A DNA stretch of 45,869 nt from a virus. The stretch covers positions 1-45,869 of IMG/VR virus record IMGVR_UViG_3300035698_018074; one strand, given 5' to 3'. The notes below the pieces were generated by a model, which was given only the letters and a program-made list of their open reading frames with translations, was not told the origin of the DNA and did no database searches. A program made the position numbers and the translations under genes. This document shows, piece by piece, positions 12,513-19,119 of this stretch; positions within the stretch are counted from its first letter, which is position 1; each line of letters opens with the position of its first letter.

Positions 12513-13280
12513 ATGGCTCGATCACGAATGATTAAACCTGAATTTTTCGACGACGAAAAGCTTGCAAGCGTATCAAGAGACTGCCGATTGTTTTTTATCG
12601 GGCTATGGAAATGCTCAGATGATTTTGGAAATGTCAAGGGGCACCCTGTCTGGTTGAAAAACAATATCTTTCCCTATGACGAGGACATTGGGCGAAAGGT
12701 TGTAGATGGGTGGATACGCGACCTTGAGGGGATCGGGGCAATAACAACTTACTCACACAGCAACGAGATTTTTTATAATATTGTCCATTTCCTGAAGCAC
12801 CAAAAGGTTGACAGGCCGTCAAAACAGAGGAACCCGGAACCTGATTCCGACACACTCGCGACACACTCGCGACACATTTCCGAGCCCTCGACAATTCCCA
12901 TCGACGAAACAGAAACAGAAACAGAAACAGAAACAGAAACAGAAACAGAAACAGAAACAGAAATGAAACCAAAAAAGAAAAAATTTCAACCCCCCACACT
13001 CGAAGATGTTATTAGTTTTTTTCTTGAAAACGATTTCCCGGGTGACCTCGGAAGAAAGGCCTTCGAATATTACGCAGAGGCCGAATGGAAAGATTCGAAA
13101 GGGAATCAGGTTAAGAACTGGAAACAGAAAATGAGGGGCGTATGGTTCAGGGATGATCAAAAGCAAGGGCAACGGGCTGAAACGATGAGCAAACAAGAAA
13201 CACAGAGACAGGATGCTTTTAAAAACTTTTTAAGCAAGGAGATCCCAATTGACACCGACGGACCAGCTCAAATTTGCTAA
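12513..13280 (+). CDS. Phage replisome organiser / DnaD-like replication protein (255 aa)
   Basis: The N-terminal 110 residues are a winged-helix domain of the phage replisome organiser type: MIKPEFFDDEKLASVSRDCR, FFIGLWKCSDDFGNVKG, and the FLKHQKVDRPSKQR end that is typical of the family. An (ET)9 linker coded by nine GAAACA units follows, then a C-terminal domain (QPPTLEDVISFFLENDFPGD, WKQKMRGVWFRDD) like other phage organisers. It should bind the iterons and load the host helicase with the next two proteins. Only a weak ribosome site (AAGG) is seen. Confidence 0.85.
   Translation: MARSRMIKPEFFDDEKLASVSRDCRLFFIGLWKCSDDFGNVKGHPVWLKNNIFPYDEDIGRKVVDGWIRDLEGIGAITTYSHSNEIFYNIVHFLKHQKVDRPSKQRNPEPDSDTLATHSRHISEPSTIPIDETETETETETETETETETEMKPKKKKFQPPTLEDVISFFLENDFPGDLGRKAFEYYAEAEWKDSKGNQVKNWKQKMRGVWFRDDQKQGQRAETMSKQETQRQDAFKNFLSKEIPIDTDGPAQIC
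12906..12959 (+). repeat. (GAAACA)9 in-frame hexanucleotide repeat
   Basis: Nine perfect GAAACA units code the Glu-Thr linker of the replisome organiser. A gain or loss of whole units keeps the frame and would only change linker length. Confidence 0.95.
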
Positions 13281-13587
13281 AATTATGTATGCCCTGGCAG
13301 GTGAGTACCAGGGAACACCTACGGCGGAAAACCTCGAAATGAAATTCAAAGTTCTTTCAGACATGAAAATCGAGGAGATCCAGACAGCGGCCCGACACAT
13401 TATAAACACGCGGACGGCCACATATCCGAACGTTCCAACTGTTTCGGAGATCCGACAGGCGTTTAGAGATGCGGGTGGGGTGAGCGCTGAAGAGGGGGCT
13501 ATGAAACTTTTCCTGTGTGGGAAAACTGATGAATACATAAAATTTTGTGAGTCAAATAATATTGACTCGAAGGGATTGATTGAATGA
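13249..13587 (+). CDS. Helicase-loader-like (G39P-type) protein, first copy (112 aa)
   Basis: The layout LKFAKIMYALAGEYQGT, then helices ending in YPNVPTVSEIRQAF, matches the N-terminal domain of phage helicase loaders such as SPP1 G39P. This is by pattern only. The TTG start at 13249 is chosen for its AAGGAG site 8 nt upstream, and it overlaps the organiser gene by 32 bp. It likely carries the host replicative helicase to the origin. Confidence 0.6.
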   Translation: MTPTDQLKFAKIMYALAGEYQGTPTAENLEMKFKVLSDMKIEEIQTAARHIINTRTATYPNVPTVSEIRQAFRDAGGVSAEEGAMKLFLCGKTDEYIKFCESNNIDSKGLIE

Positions 13588-14156
13588 ACGCAAACACCTT
13601 TGATTATTTCATAAATGATCTTTTTGAATATTTCGGCAGAAAGCAGCCGACGAAGAACCAAGTCGGGCAATGGTATGACAAGGTCAAACACCTCGACTCG
13701 GGCGCAATAGCGTATGTTAAGGAGGACTTTGAGAACAATCTCGATAAGATCCCTGGCAACCTCCCGAAGGCCATCAAGGCCTCTTGTCAGCACTGGATGA
13801 CCGATCACCCCCAAGAGGCCGGGGCCGTCAATTGCGAGTTCTGCGAAGGGTCGGGAGCATTGAGAGGTGAATACAGGATCAAGAACCCGGTTTACGGGCG
13901 TTTGAGATCAAAAGGTCCGCAGATACAGACCGAGACAAGAAAGCCTCTTTATGGGCTCAATGCGCTCGTTCCAAGGCTTAAACCGTCGGGGGCGATGGAC
14001 TTCACGGTTCCGGAATTTACAACGCAGGTTATGGTTGCCCGATGCGGCCATTGTGGAGGCGTTGAACAGTTTGGGACGAGATCAATCTGCAACCCGATGA
14101 TGATTGACGAGTTCAACGCGTTGCGGGATTCGCTGGATGTCGTGGTGATCGGGTAG
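13584..14156 (+). CDS. Loader-like protein with C-terminal zinc-binding region (190 aa)
   Basis: Starts by a 4-bp overlap with the previous gene. Residues 1-65 (FINDLFEYFGRKQPTKNQVG, then AIAYVKEDFENNLDKIPGNL) look like a second G39P-type helical domain. After it come CEFCEGSGALRGEY and ARCGHCGG, two CxxC pairs about 70 residues apart that can form one zinc site. Phage helicase loaders of the DnaC/lambda P class can carry such Cys pairs. It has no ATPase motif, so a non-ATPase loader or adaptor is inferred. Confidence 0.55.
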   Translation: MNANTFDYFINDLFEYFGRKQPTKNQVGQWYDKVKHLDSGAIAYVKEDFENNLDKIPGNLPKAIKASCQHWMTDHPQEAGAVNCEFCEGSGALRGEYRIKNPVYGRLRSKGPQIQTETRKPLYGLNALVPRLKPSGAMDFTVPEFTTQVMVARCGHCGGVEQFGTRSICNPMMIDEFNALRDSLDVVVIG

Positions 14157-14201
14157 GCAGCGGAAAACTGAGATGGTTGAAGAATTGGAGGAATCGGGGG
14201 C

Positions 14202-14921
14202 ATGAAAAATTATTTATCTTTCGGCGGCGGGGTTAATTCTGTAGCAATGTATCTCTATCTTGTTGAGTCGGAAGTAAAATTCGAGGCTGTTTTCGTTAAC
14301 CACGGCACGGACTGGCCCGAAACCTACGAATATTTCGAAAAGTTTCAGGAATGGGCCAGGCTCCACGGATACCCTAAAATCACTGTCTTGTTGCCAGAGC
14401 AGCAAGGCTTTTCGAACCTATACGACTATGCGTTAAGCAAATCTATGGTTCCCAGCATGATGATAAGGTGGTGTACTACACAATTCAAAATAAACCCAAT
14501 TATGAAGTACTATCAAAAACCATGTTTTAACATGATAGGTATAGACATGGACGAAATTAAAAGGGCGAAAATAAGCATTGTAAATGGGGTTGAAAATAGG
14601 TTTCCATTGCTTGAGGCTGAAATGAGCAGACAAGATTGTAAGCAGTTGATTAAAAGGCATGGTCTTGACGTTCCGATAAAGTCAGGGTGTTACATTTGCC
14701 CTTTCCAAAGGCGCGCGCAATGGGTTGAGTTAAGGATGTGCCACCCCCATCTATTTTGTAAAGCTCAAAAATTAGAATCAAAAAACATGGAATATCGAGA
14801 GGCTAAAGGGAAAAGGCCGTTGTCGCTGGTCAAAGGCGGCAGATTGGAGTCAATCGTTGACGGAAAACAGTACGTATTGTTCGATGTTGACCGGTATCCA
14901 CCATGCAACTGCGTTGATTAA
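14202..14921 (+). CDS. PAPS-reductase / PP-loop family protein (239 aa)
   Basis: SFGGGVNS (residues 6-13) is the PP-loop that binds ATP or PAPS; VNHGTDWPETYEYF, RWCTTQFKINPI (Cys91) and SGCYICPFQRRAQW (Cys163/Cys166) are further family marks. Phage members are often labelled phosphoadenosine phosphosulfate reductase, but their real substrates are mostly unknown. DNA phosphorothioation (DndC-like) and modified-base roles have been suggested for relatives. Sulfur or base modification of phage DNA next to two methyltransferase genes is plausible (inference). A Gly/Ala-rich GAGGAATCGGGGG site lies upstream. Confidence 0.8.
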   Translation: MKNYLSFGGGVNSVAMYLYLVESEVKFEAVFVNHGTDWPETYEYFEKFQEWARLHGYPKITVLLPEQQGFSNLYDYALSKSMVPSMMIRWCTTQFKINPIMKYYQKPCFNMIGIDMDEIKRAKISIVNGVENRFPLLEAEMSRQDCKQLIKRHGLDVPIKSGCYICPFQRRAQWVELRMCHPHLFCKAQKLESKNMEYREAKGKRPLSLVKGGRLESIVDGKQYVLFDVDRYPPCNCVD

Positions 14922-14958
14922 TTATAGTATAATAACGGAAAAAATGGAGAAGGTAGAC

Positions 14959-15129
14959 ATGACAAAAGAACAGATTAATTATGCAATAATAAAAAACGCG
15001 GTTAATATAATCGCGGTTTTAAATGCTGCGGATTCGAATAAGATTATTGATCTTCTTTCTAAATATTTATGGGAGGATCATGAAGTCGAAGGCATAAAAG
15101 AAAGTTCTGGGGAAATGGTGATATCGTGA
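14959..15129 (+). CDS. Hypothetical protein (56 aa)
   Basis: Unrecognised. GGAGAAGG lies upstream of the ATG at 14959; a start at 14944 is possible. The product MTKEQINYAIIKNAVNIIAV is helical and mostly hydrophobic at first, with an acidic C-terminus. Its end overlaps the next gene by 4 bp (GTGA). Confidence 0.55.
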   Translation: MTKEQINYAIIKNAVNIIAVLNAADSNKIIDLLSKYLWEDHEVEGIKESSGEMVIS

Positions 15130-15524
15130 CTAAAAAATACATTGTAAAACTTGAAGAAGGCGTATGGATAGCTCCCTGGGACGGCGACCCAGGCAGAACA
15201 CTTATCAAATCATCAGCCGAAGCATTCGGTACAAAGGCACAGGCTTACAGGGCGATAGCCGAGGCGTTAGACTACCGTCCTTTTAAAAACCCTGTTGTTG
15301 AGCCGGTTATGTCTGAAAGCGTGGATACAGAAAAACTCTATTATAAAATGTATCAGGACAAAGAATCCACTAATTTTAATCTTATCATCATGACACCGGC
15401 AAAAATGAATGAAGAAGTCGGTCTATTTTTTAAGGATGATCAGGGATTCGGTCCGCCTATTTTTGAGCCGGTTATGATGGCGGAGGCAGAATTTAACCGA
15501 CAACCAAAATTTATGGGGTTTTAG
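15126..15524 (+). CDS. Hypothetical protein (132 aa)
   Basis: Unrecognised. GTG start in a 4-bp overlap with the previous stop. Two loose repeats are seen in it: NPVVEPVMSESVDTEKLYY and FEPVMMAEAEFNR share an EPVM core about 75 residues apart. The N-terminal part (YIVKLEEGVWIAPWDGDPGR) looks like a small beta domain that phages often carry. Confidence 0.6.
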   Translation: MTKKYIVKLEEGVWIAPWDGDPGRTLIKSSAEAFGTKAQAYRAIAEALDYRPFKNPVVEPVMSESVDTEKLYYKMYQDKESTNFNLIIMTPAKMNEEVGLFFKDDQGFGPPIFEPVMMAEAEFNRQPKFMGF

Positions 15525-15532
15525 GGGGATAA

Positions 15533-15703
15533 ATGAAAAACGATGATTTTTGTGATGACTGCCGGAAAAAACTTGAGACACCGCTCCCCACTTACGACGG
15601 AAAAATTGTGTGTGCCTCGTGTGCCGTTGATCGTGGAATGTCTGGTGATCTCGGAACATGGCCTAAATTGTGGGAGGCTGTTCCGTCTCCTTTTAGGCTC
15701 TAA
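15533..15703 (+). CDS. Zinc-ribbon-like small protein (56 aa)
   Basis: AGGGGG precedes the ATG. MKNDDFCDDCRKKLETPLPT then DGKIVCASCAVDRG gives a C7/C10...C27/C30 pair set, a minimal four-Cys zinc ribbon. A 20-residue frame at 15705-15767 follows directly but is not well supported. The partner is unknown. Confidence 0.6.
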   Translation: MKNDDFCDDCRKKLETPLPTYDGKIVCASCAVDRGMSGDLGTWPKLWEAVPSPFRL

Positions 15704-15750
15704 AATGGCACGTTGTCTAAATTTATTTATGAATGATAAAAGGGTGAGAT

Positions 15751-15990
15751 GTGATTTTTATAAGTAAACTAACACTGGCAAAAATTAGAAAAGAATTTAA
15801 GAAGAGATGCGAATCGCTCACTATTGCAATAGAGCAGCGGGAACTTATAAATGACTCAGAGGGGGCAACGGCTGGTTCTGTATGGGTCGAGCCTCGCAAG
15901 GTGTGTGTTATAAATTCGGATATCGCAGATATAAGGCTTGCAATCGATGATATCGAGTCTATTCTAAACGTAGTTAAAAAGCTAAGATAA
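15751..15990 (+). CDS. Hypothetical helical protein (79 aa)
   Basis: Unrecognised. GTG start with AAGGGTGAG upstream. The sequence is mostly helical and charged (LAKIRKEFKKRCESLTIAIE) and ends IDDIESILNVVKKLR, which could form a coiled coil. A 6-bp gap separates it from the next small gene. Confidence 0.55.
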   Translation: MIFISKLTLAKIRKEFKKRCESLTIAIEQRELINDSEGATAGSVWVEPRKVCVINSDIADIRLAIDDIESILNVVKKLR

Positions 15991-15996
15991 GGCGAT

Positions 15997-16164
15997 ATGA
16001 AATTTCCAAAAAAACGGCAATGGATCATAAAATGGAAAAACCTTAATACAGGGCTTGAGGGCCAGGGTATGCCCAGCGATTACAAGTGGCAGATCGAGGA
16101 AATTGTGAAGAACAGTAATAAAAAGTTTCCAGTGGCGGTTCATTGGATTGAGGAAGTAAAATAG
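15997..16164 (+). CDS. Hypothetical basic protein (55 aa)
   Basis: Unrecognised. AAGG lies 6 nt upstream. MKFPKKRQWIIKWKNLNTGL has many Lys and Trp. A beta-rich small domain is likely. It lies in a string of small genes read together. Confidence 0.5.
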   Translation: MKFPKKRQWIIKWKNLNTGLEGQGMPSDYKWQIEEIVKNSNKKFPVAVHWIEEVK

Positions 16165-16172
16165 GTGGAATA

Positions 16173-16391
16173 ATGCAATTAAAACTGTTCGAAAAATTCG
16201 ATGAAACGAGGCCAGGGAAAGGTGAATTCTGCCGGACTTGCAAGCATCGTCAACGATGGGCACAGGGTCTAAGGATAATACAATATTGTGGTATTATTCA
16301 GAGTGGACGAACGCAAAATCTGAAATTGAAAATCAAGGTCATAAATCCGGCTTGTGGCTTGTATGAAAAGATAGTAAAGCAAAAGGAGTAA
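16173..16391 (+). CDS. Four-Cys small protein (72 aa)
   Basis: Cysteines at 20, 23, 39 and 61 (FCRTCKHRQRW ... QYCGIIQ ... PACGLYEKI) suggest one zinc site. The N-terminal MQLKLFEKFDETRPGKGEFC is typical of small phage proteins of this kind. AGGTGGA is the ribosome site. Function is unknown. Confidence 0.6.
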   Translation: MQLKLFEKFDETRPGKGEFCRTCKHRQRWAQGLRIIQYCGIIQSGRTQNLKLKIKVINPACGLYEKIVKQKE

Positions 16392-16394
16392 AGA

Positions 16395-16664
16395 ATGCTT
16401 AAAGAAGGCGATACCGTCCAGAGTATTCACACAGGGGAGTGTTTTAAGATTGAATCAATCGAGGTGCTAACCGCCTACACGCTAAGCGATGGACATACGC
16501 GAGGCCCCACCACCATGCTTAATCATTACAAAAAAGTCGAGGATGAAAACAATGGGAAAAAAAGGACAAAAATTTCAGGATTTGATAGTCAATTCATGCG
16601 AAAAACAGGGTCTAATGTGCATTCGGATGAAAGACGGTTCCACAAGGACCGGCCCCGACGGTAA
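16395..16664 (+). CDS. Hypothetical protein (89 aa)
   Basis: AAAAGGAG lies upstream. The first 50 residues (MLKEGDTVQSIHTGECFKIE, then a TLSDGHTRGPTTMLNHYKKV part) look like a small beta-barrel. The last 40 residues are basic and low in pattern, and run out of frame over the start of the nuclease gene for 113 bp. The real protein may end earlier by a base error, or the overlap is genuine. Confidence 0.5.
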   Translation: MLKEGDTVQSIHTGECFKIESIEVLTAYTLSDGHTRGPTTMLNHYKKVEDENNGKKRTKISGFDSQFMRKTGSNVHSDERRFHKDRPRR

Positions 16665-17070
16665 GATGATCCGGCTGAAGACAAGCAACCCTGCGGATAT
16701 GATCATTTTCGGGGATAAATCGGTTCTATTTTTGGAGGCTAAAGAGCTAAAATCGAATAATTTCCCTTTTACTCGGGTTTCTTCCGGAGACCCGAAAAAC
16801 CCGGGCCAGCTTGAAATGATGGAAAAACTTTCCGCGCTTGAAACGAAGAATACACATTTCGGGTTTCTGATCCAGATTGATGGATTTGAGTGGTATATTG
16901 ACCATCGCGACATGAGGCGAAAAATTGAAACTATTGGCAAAAAAAGCCTTAACGAGTGCGACATAATGAGGATTTCATTTTCCGTCAATATGTTTCTCCC
17001 CGACAGATGCAGGAAAAGGAGGATTGATATTAAATGGTTGATGGACTATTTGGTGACGTTGTGGCCGTGA
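16552..17070 (+). CDS. RecU/Hjc-like Holliday-junction resolvase-like nuclease (172 aa)
   Basis: PD-(D/E)xK nuclease core: FQDLIVNSCEKQG in helix 1, PADMIIFGDKSVLFLEAKE (Asp49, Glu62 and Lys64 as the metal and catalytic set), FTRVSSGDPKNPGQLEMM and a C-terminal helix. The order resembles phage RecU and archaeal-type resolvases, which cut four-way DNA junctions. I start it at 16552 because GAGG is about 10 nt upstream; ATG 16543 sits too near. It would resolve joint molecules from the recombination genes before packaging. Confidence 0.65.
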   Translation: MGKKGQKFQDLIVNSCEKQGLMCIRMKDGSTRTGPDGKMIRLKTSNPADMIIFGDKSVLFLEAKELKSNNFPFTRVSSGDPKNPGQLEMMEKLSALETKNTHFGFLIQIDGFEWYIDHRDMRRKIETIGKKSLNECDIMRISFSVNMFLPDRCRKRRIDIKWLMDYLVTLWP

Positions 17071-17249
17071 CCGAAAAAGTCAGGCTTTCCGAAAAATGCC
17101 CCGCTCGCGATACCGATACGAGGCGGTGTCATGGGAGATCGTGGTTTACTGGAAAGGGAGCAAAGTCGATGCCTTGCCAAGGTCGCCAATGTCCTTGGAA
17201 AGATAAAGTAATTGAGCATTTTAAAAGAAAGGAAAGGAAAACAAAATGA
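17034..17249 (+). CDS. Four-Cys small protein (71 aa)
   Basis: AAGGAGG is about 11 nt upstream of ATG 17034. Cys at 22, 32, 48 and 53 (EKCPARDTDTRRC ... MPCQGRQCPWKD) form a probable zinc site, with a very basic C-terminus. Overlaps the nuclease gene by 37 bp, so it is likely made with it. Late-early phage genes near resolvases often code small DNA-binding zinc proteins; this is the limit of what I can claim. Confidence 0.6.
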   Translation: MVDGLFGDVVAVTEKVRLSEKCPARDTDTRRCHGRSWFTGKGAKSMPCQGRQCPWKDKVIEHFKRKERKTK

Positions 17250-17824
17250 AGATGACAGAAATCAAAAAGATTTGCGAAGCTTATAGGATCGGATACGAAA
17301 AAGGGAAGAATGACGAAATTGATAAACTTCATAGAACCGAAAAGGCGGATATTTCTACGTTAAGAGAAAAACCGATTACGGTTTCCTCGGAAGAGTCAAG
17401 AAGTGTATTTGGTCTGACAGCTAATTGGCGACCGGCCCACTACATTACTAATAAGTTTCAGAATAACGGCGACGGTACGATTTTAGATTCTACAACCGGT
17501 TTGATGTGGGAACAATCCGGCTCGGAGAAAGGGCTATGTCTCAAGGACGTGCCAGCTTATGTGAAAGAAATGAATATAAAAAAACTCGGGGGGTTCAAAG
17601 ATTGGCGACTGCCTACCATGGAAGAATTGCTGTCGTTGATGGAGATAGGAGCGAATAAGTGGGGTTTACATATCAACCTGATTTTCGATGAGGAACAATG
17701 GTGGATTTGGAGTTCCGATTTACGTTCCGGGGGCGGGGCGTGGGTCGTCTATTTCAGCAACGGCCTCGTCTACTGGTATAAGCTCAGCGTCAGTTTCGTT
17801 CGTTTAGTTCGCCGCGGACAATGA
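17246..17824 (+). CDS. DUF1566 protein, DGR target 1 (192 aa)
   Basis: Residues about 58-190 form a DUF1566 (C-type-lectin-like) domain: NWRPAHYITNKFQNNGDGTI, TTGLMWEQSGSEKG, KDWRLPTMEELLSL, and the conserved end VRLVRRGQ. The N-terminal 37 residues are helical and charged. The last 18 codons before the conserved end (17744-17797) are a DGR variable region. Lectin-like DUF1566 folds are a known type of DGR target whose surface loops bind ligands. AAAGGAAAGG precedes the start. It lies in the early region, away from tail genes. Confidence 0.85.
   Translation: MKMTEIKKICEAYRIGYEKGKNDEIDKLHRTEKADISTLREKPITVSSEESRSVFGLTANWRPAHYITNKFQNNGDGTILDSTTGLMWEQSGSEKGLCLKDVPAYVKEMNIKKLGGFKDWRLPTMEELLSLMEIGANKWGLHINLIFDEEQWWIWSSDLRSGGGAWVVYFSNGLVYWYKLSVSFVRLVRRGQ
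17744..17797 (+). other. DGR variable region 1 (18 codons)
   Basis: Aligned codon by codon with 18825-18878, twelve of 18 codons differ, by 18 base changes, and every change is at codon position 1 or 2. The other codons are identical. That is expected if both derive from a template with AAC, AAT and AAG codons and the adenines were randomised. Confidence 0.85.
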
Positions 17825-17853
17825 TGGATCATTCGGCAATTTGAGTCATTTGA
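17798..17853 (+). repeat. Shared 56-bp tail after variable region 1 (IMH-like)
   Basis: Identical to 18879-18934, beginning in the conserved C-terminal codons, running through the stop and including AATGATGGATCATT, a near-palindrome. In DGRs an initiation-of-mutagenic-homing (IMH) element, with a nearby hairpin, stands at this position. Confidence 0.7.
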
Positions 17854-17894
17854 CTATTTTTTTTTGGAATTTGGTTAAAGAAAGGAAAAAATCA

Positions 17895-18905
17895 ATGAAC
17901 GGCAAGGTGATAATTAACATGAACTTGGAAGAGTTCGAGAAATACTGTAAAAGTGCCGGACCTGAAGTCGAAATAAAGATCAGAAAACAGGCGATTGGGT
18001 CTGCCGTAAAAGCATTGTCGAAAAGAATGTTATCTGAAGATGAAAAAAAGTATGTTGAAATCACTGTTAAAAAAAATGTTGGATTGATGATCGGAGGTAT
18101 CGCCGACAGTTTGCAGGGCAAAAAATTGAGGGAAGGCCTTGAAGATTCTCAGGAATTCAGAGACCTGTCACATCATTACAATCGTATTGTAACCGAAACA
18201 ACAAAGGATTTTCTACGAAAAAAATTCACACAGCAAAGCATAACGGAAAAAATCTTGTCGATCGCTGATAAATTTATTGAAAGGGTTGGAGTTGACTTAA
18301 TCGACGAGCATATAAGTTCTGTTGTTAAAGGTTTTTTTGGGGGAATAATGAGGACTTTCGAACTTAGAGTAGATAAACTTCCGAAAAGAGGGCCGCTGAT
18401 AAAAACAACAGAAAGCGAAAAGATTGAGATAGCTCTCCCATTGCGAGAAAAACCGATTACTGTTTCCTCGGAAGAGTCAAAAAGTGTATTCGATCTGACA
18501 GCTAATTGGCGACCGGCCCACTACACTGCTAATGAGTTTCAGGATAACGGGGACGGTACAATTACCGATTTTAAAACCGGTTTGATGTGGGAACAATCCG
18601 GCTCGGATAAAGGGCTATGTCTCAAGGACGTGCCGGCTTATGTGAAAGAAATGAATATAAAAAAACTCGGGGGGTTCAAAGATTGGCGACTGCCTACCAT
18701 GGAAGAATTGCTGTCGTTGATGGAGATAGGAGCGAATATGTGGGGTTTACATATCAACCTGATTTTCGATGAGGAACAATGGTGGATTTGGAGTTCCGAT
18801 TTACGTTCCGGGGGCGGGGCGTGGTACGTCTATTTCGACCTCGGCCGCGTCGGCTGGGGTGAGGGCAACGGCCGTTGCGTTCGTTTAGTTCGCCGCGGAC
18901 AATGA
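17895..18905 (+). CDS. DUF1566 protein, DGR target 2 with helical N-domain (336 aa)
   Basis: The C-terminal 140 residues are nearly identical to target 1 up to the variable region, with only a few base changes outside it. The N-terminal 185 residues are different: an alpha-helical, charged domain (MNGKVIINMNLEEFEKYCKS ... KFTQQSITEKILSIADKFIE) that I do not recognise, without a signal peptide. The same lectin-like head is thus presented on two different stalks. AAAGGAAAAAA lies upstream of ATG 17895; an earlier in-frame start at 17841 is weaker. Confidence 0.85.
   Translation: MNGKVIINMNLEEFEKYCKSAGPEVEIKIRKQAIGSAVKALSKRMLSEDEKKYVEITVKKNVGLMIGGIADSLQGKKLREGLEDSQEFRDLSHHYNRIVTETTKDFLRKKFTQQSITEKILSIADKFIERVGVDLIDEHISSVVKGFFGGIMRTFELRVDKLPKRGPLIKTTESEKIEIALPLREKPITVSSEESKSVFDLTANWRPAHYTANEFQDNGDGTITDFKTGLMWEQSGSDKGLCLKDVPAYVKEMNIKKLGGFKDWRLPTMEELLSLMEIGANMWGLHINLIFDEEQWWIWSSDLRSGGGAWYVYFDLGRVGWGEGNGRCVRLVRRGQ
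18825..18878 (+). other. DGR variable region 2 (18 codons)
   Basis: Counterpart of 17744-17797. The codons read TAC, GAC, CTC, CGC, GGC, GGT, GAG, GGC, AAC, GGC, CGT and TGC where target 1 has GTC, AGC, AAC, CTC, TAC, TAT, AAG, CTC, AGC, GTC, AGT and TTC. Third bases always agree. Confidence 0.85.
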
Positions 18906-18934
18906 TGGATCATTCGGCAATTTGAGTCATTTGA
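18879..18934 (+). repeat. Shared 56-bp tail after variable region 2 (IMH-like)
   Basis: Exact copy of 17798-17853. Downstream the sequences diverge at once, so the conserved block ends close to the hairpin-like palindrome. Confidence 0.7.
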
Positions 18935-18964
18935 TCATTTTAAAAAATAAAAAGGAGAACAGCA

Positions 18965-19119
18965 ATGACGATTATTTCTGTATTGCGAGATAAACCAATT
19001 ATGGTTTCCCCGGAAGAGTTTATAAAAAAATTCGATCTGACAGCTAATTGGCGACCGGCCCACTACACTGCTAATGAGTTTCAGGATAACGGGGACGGTA
19101 CAATTACCGATTTTAAAAC
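18965..19119 (+). pseudogene. Truncated third DUF1566 gene
   Basis: Begins with AAAGGAG and ATG, coding MTIISVLRDKPIMVSPEEFI and then the DUF1566 start. 19030-19119 is identical to 18488-18577 over 90 bp. Similarity stops exactly at 19119, in the middle of the domain, and unrelated sequence follows. The variable region and C-terminus are absent. The frame runs on in unrelated sequence to 19264, giving a 99-residue product that is not a sensible protein. Confidence 0.8.
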
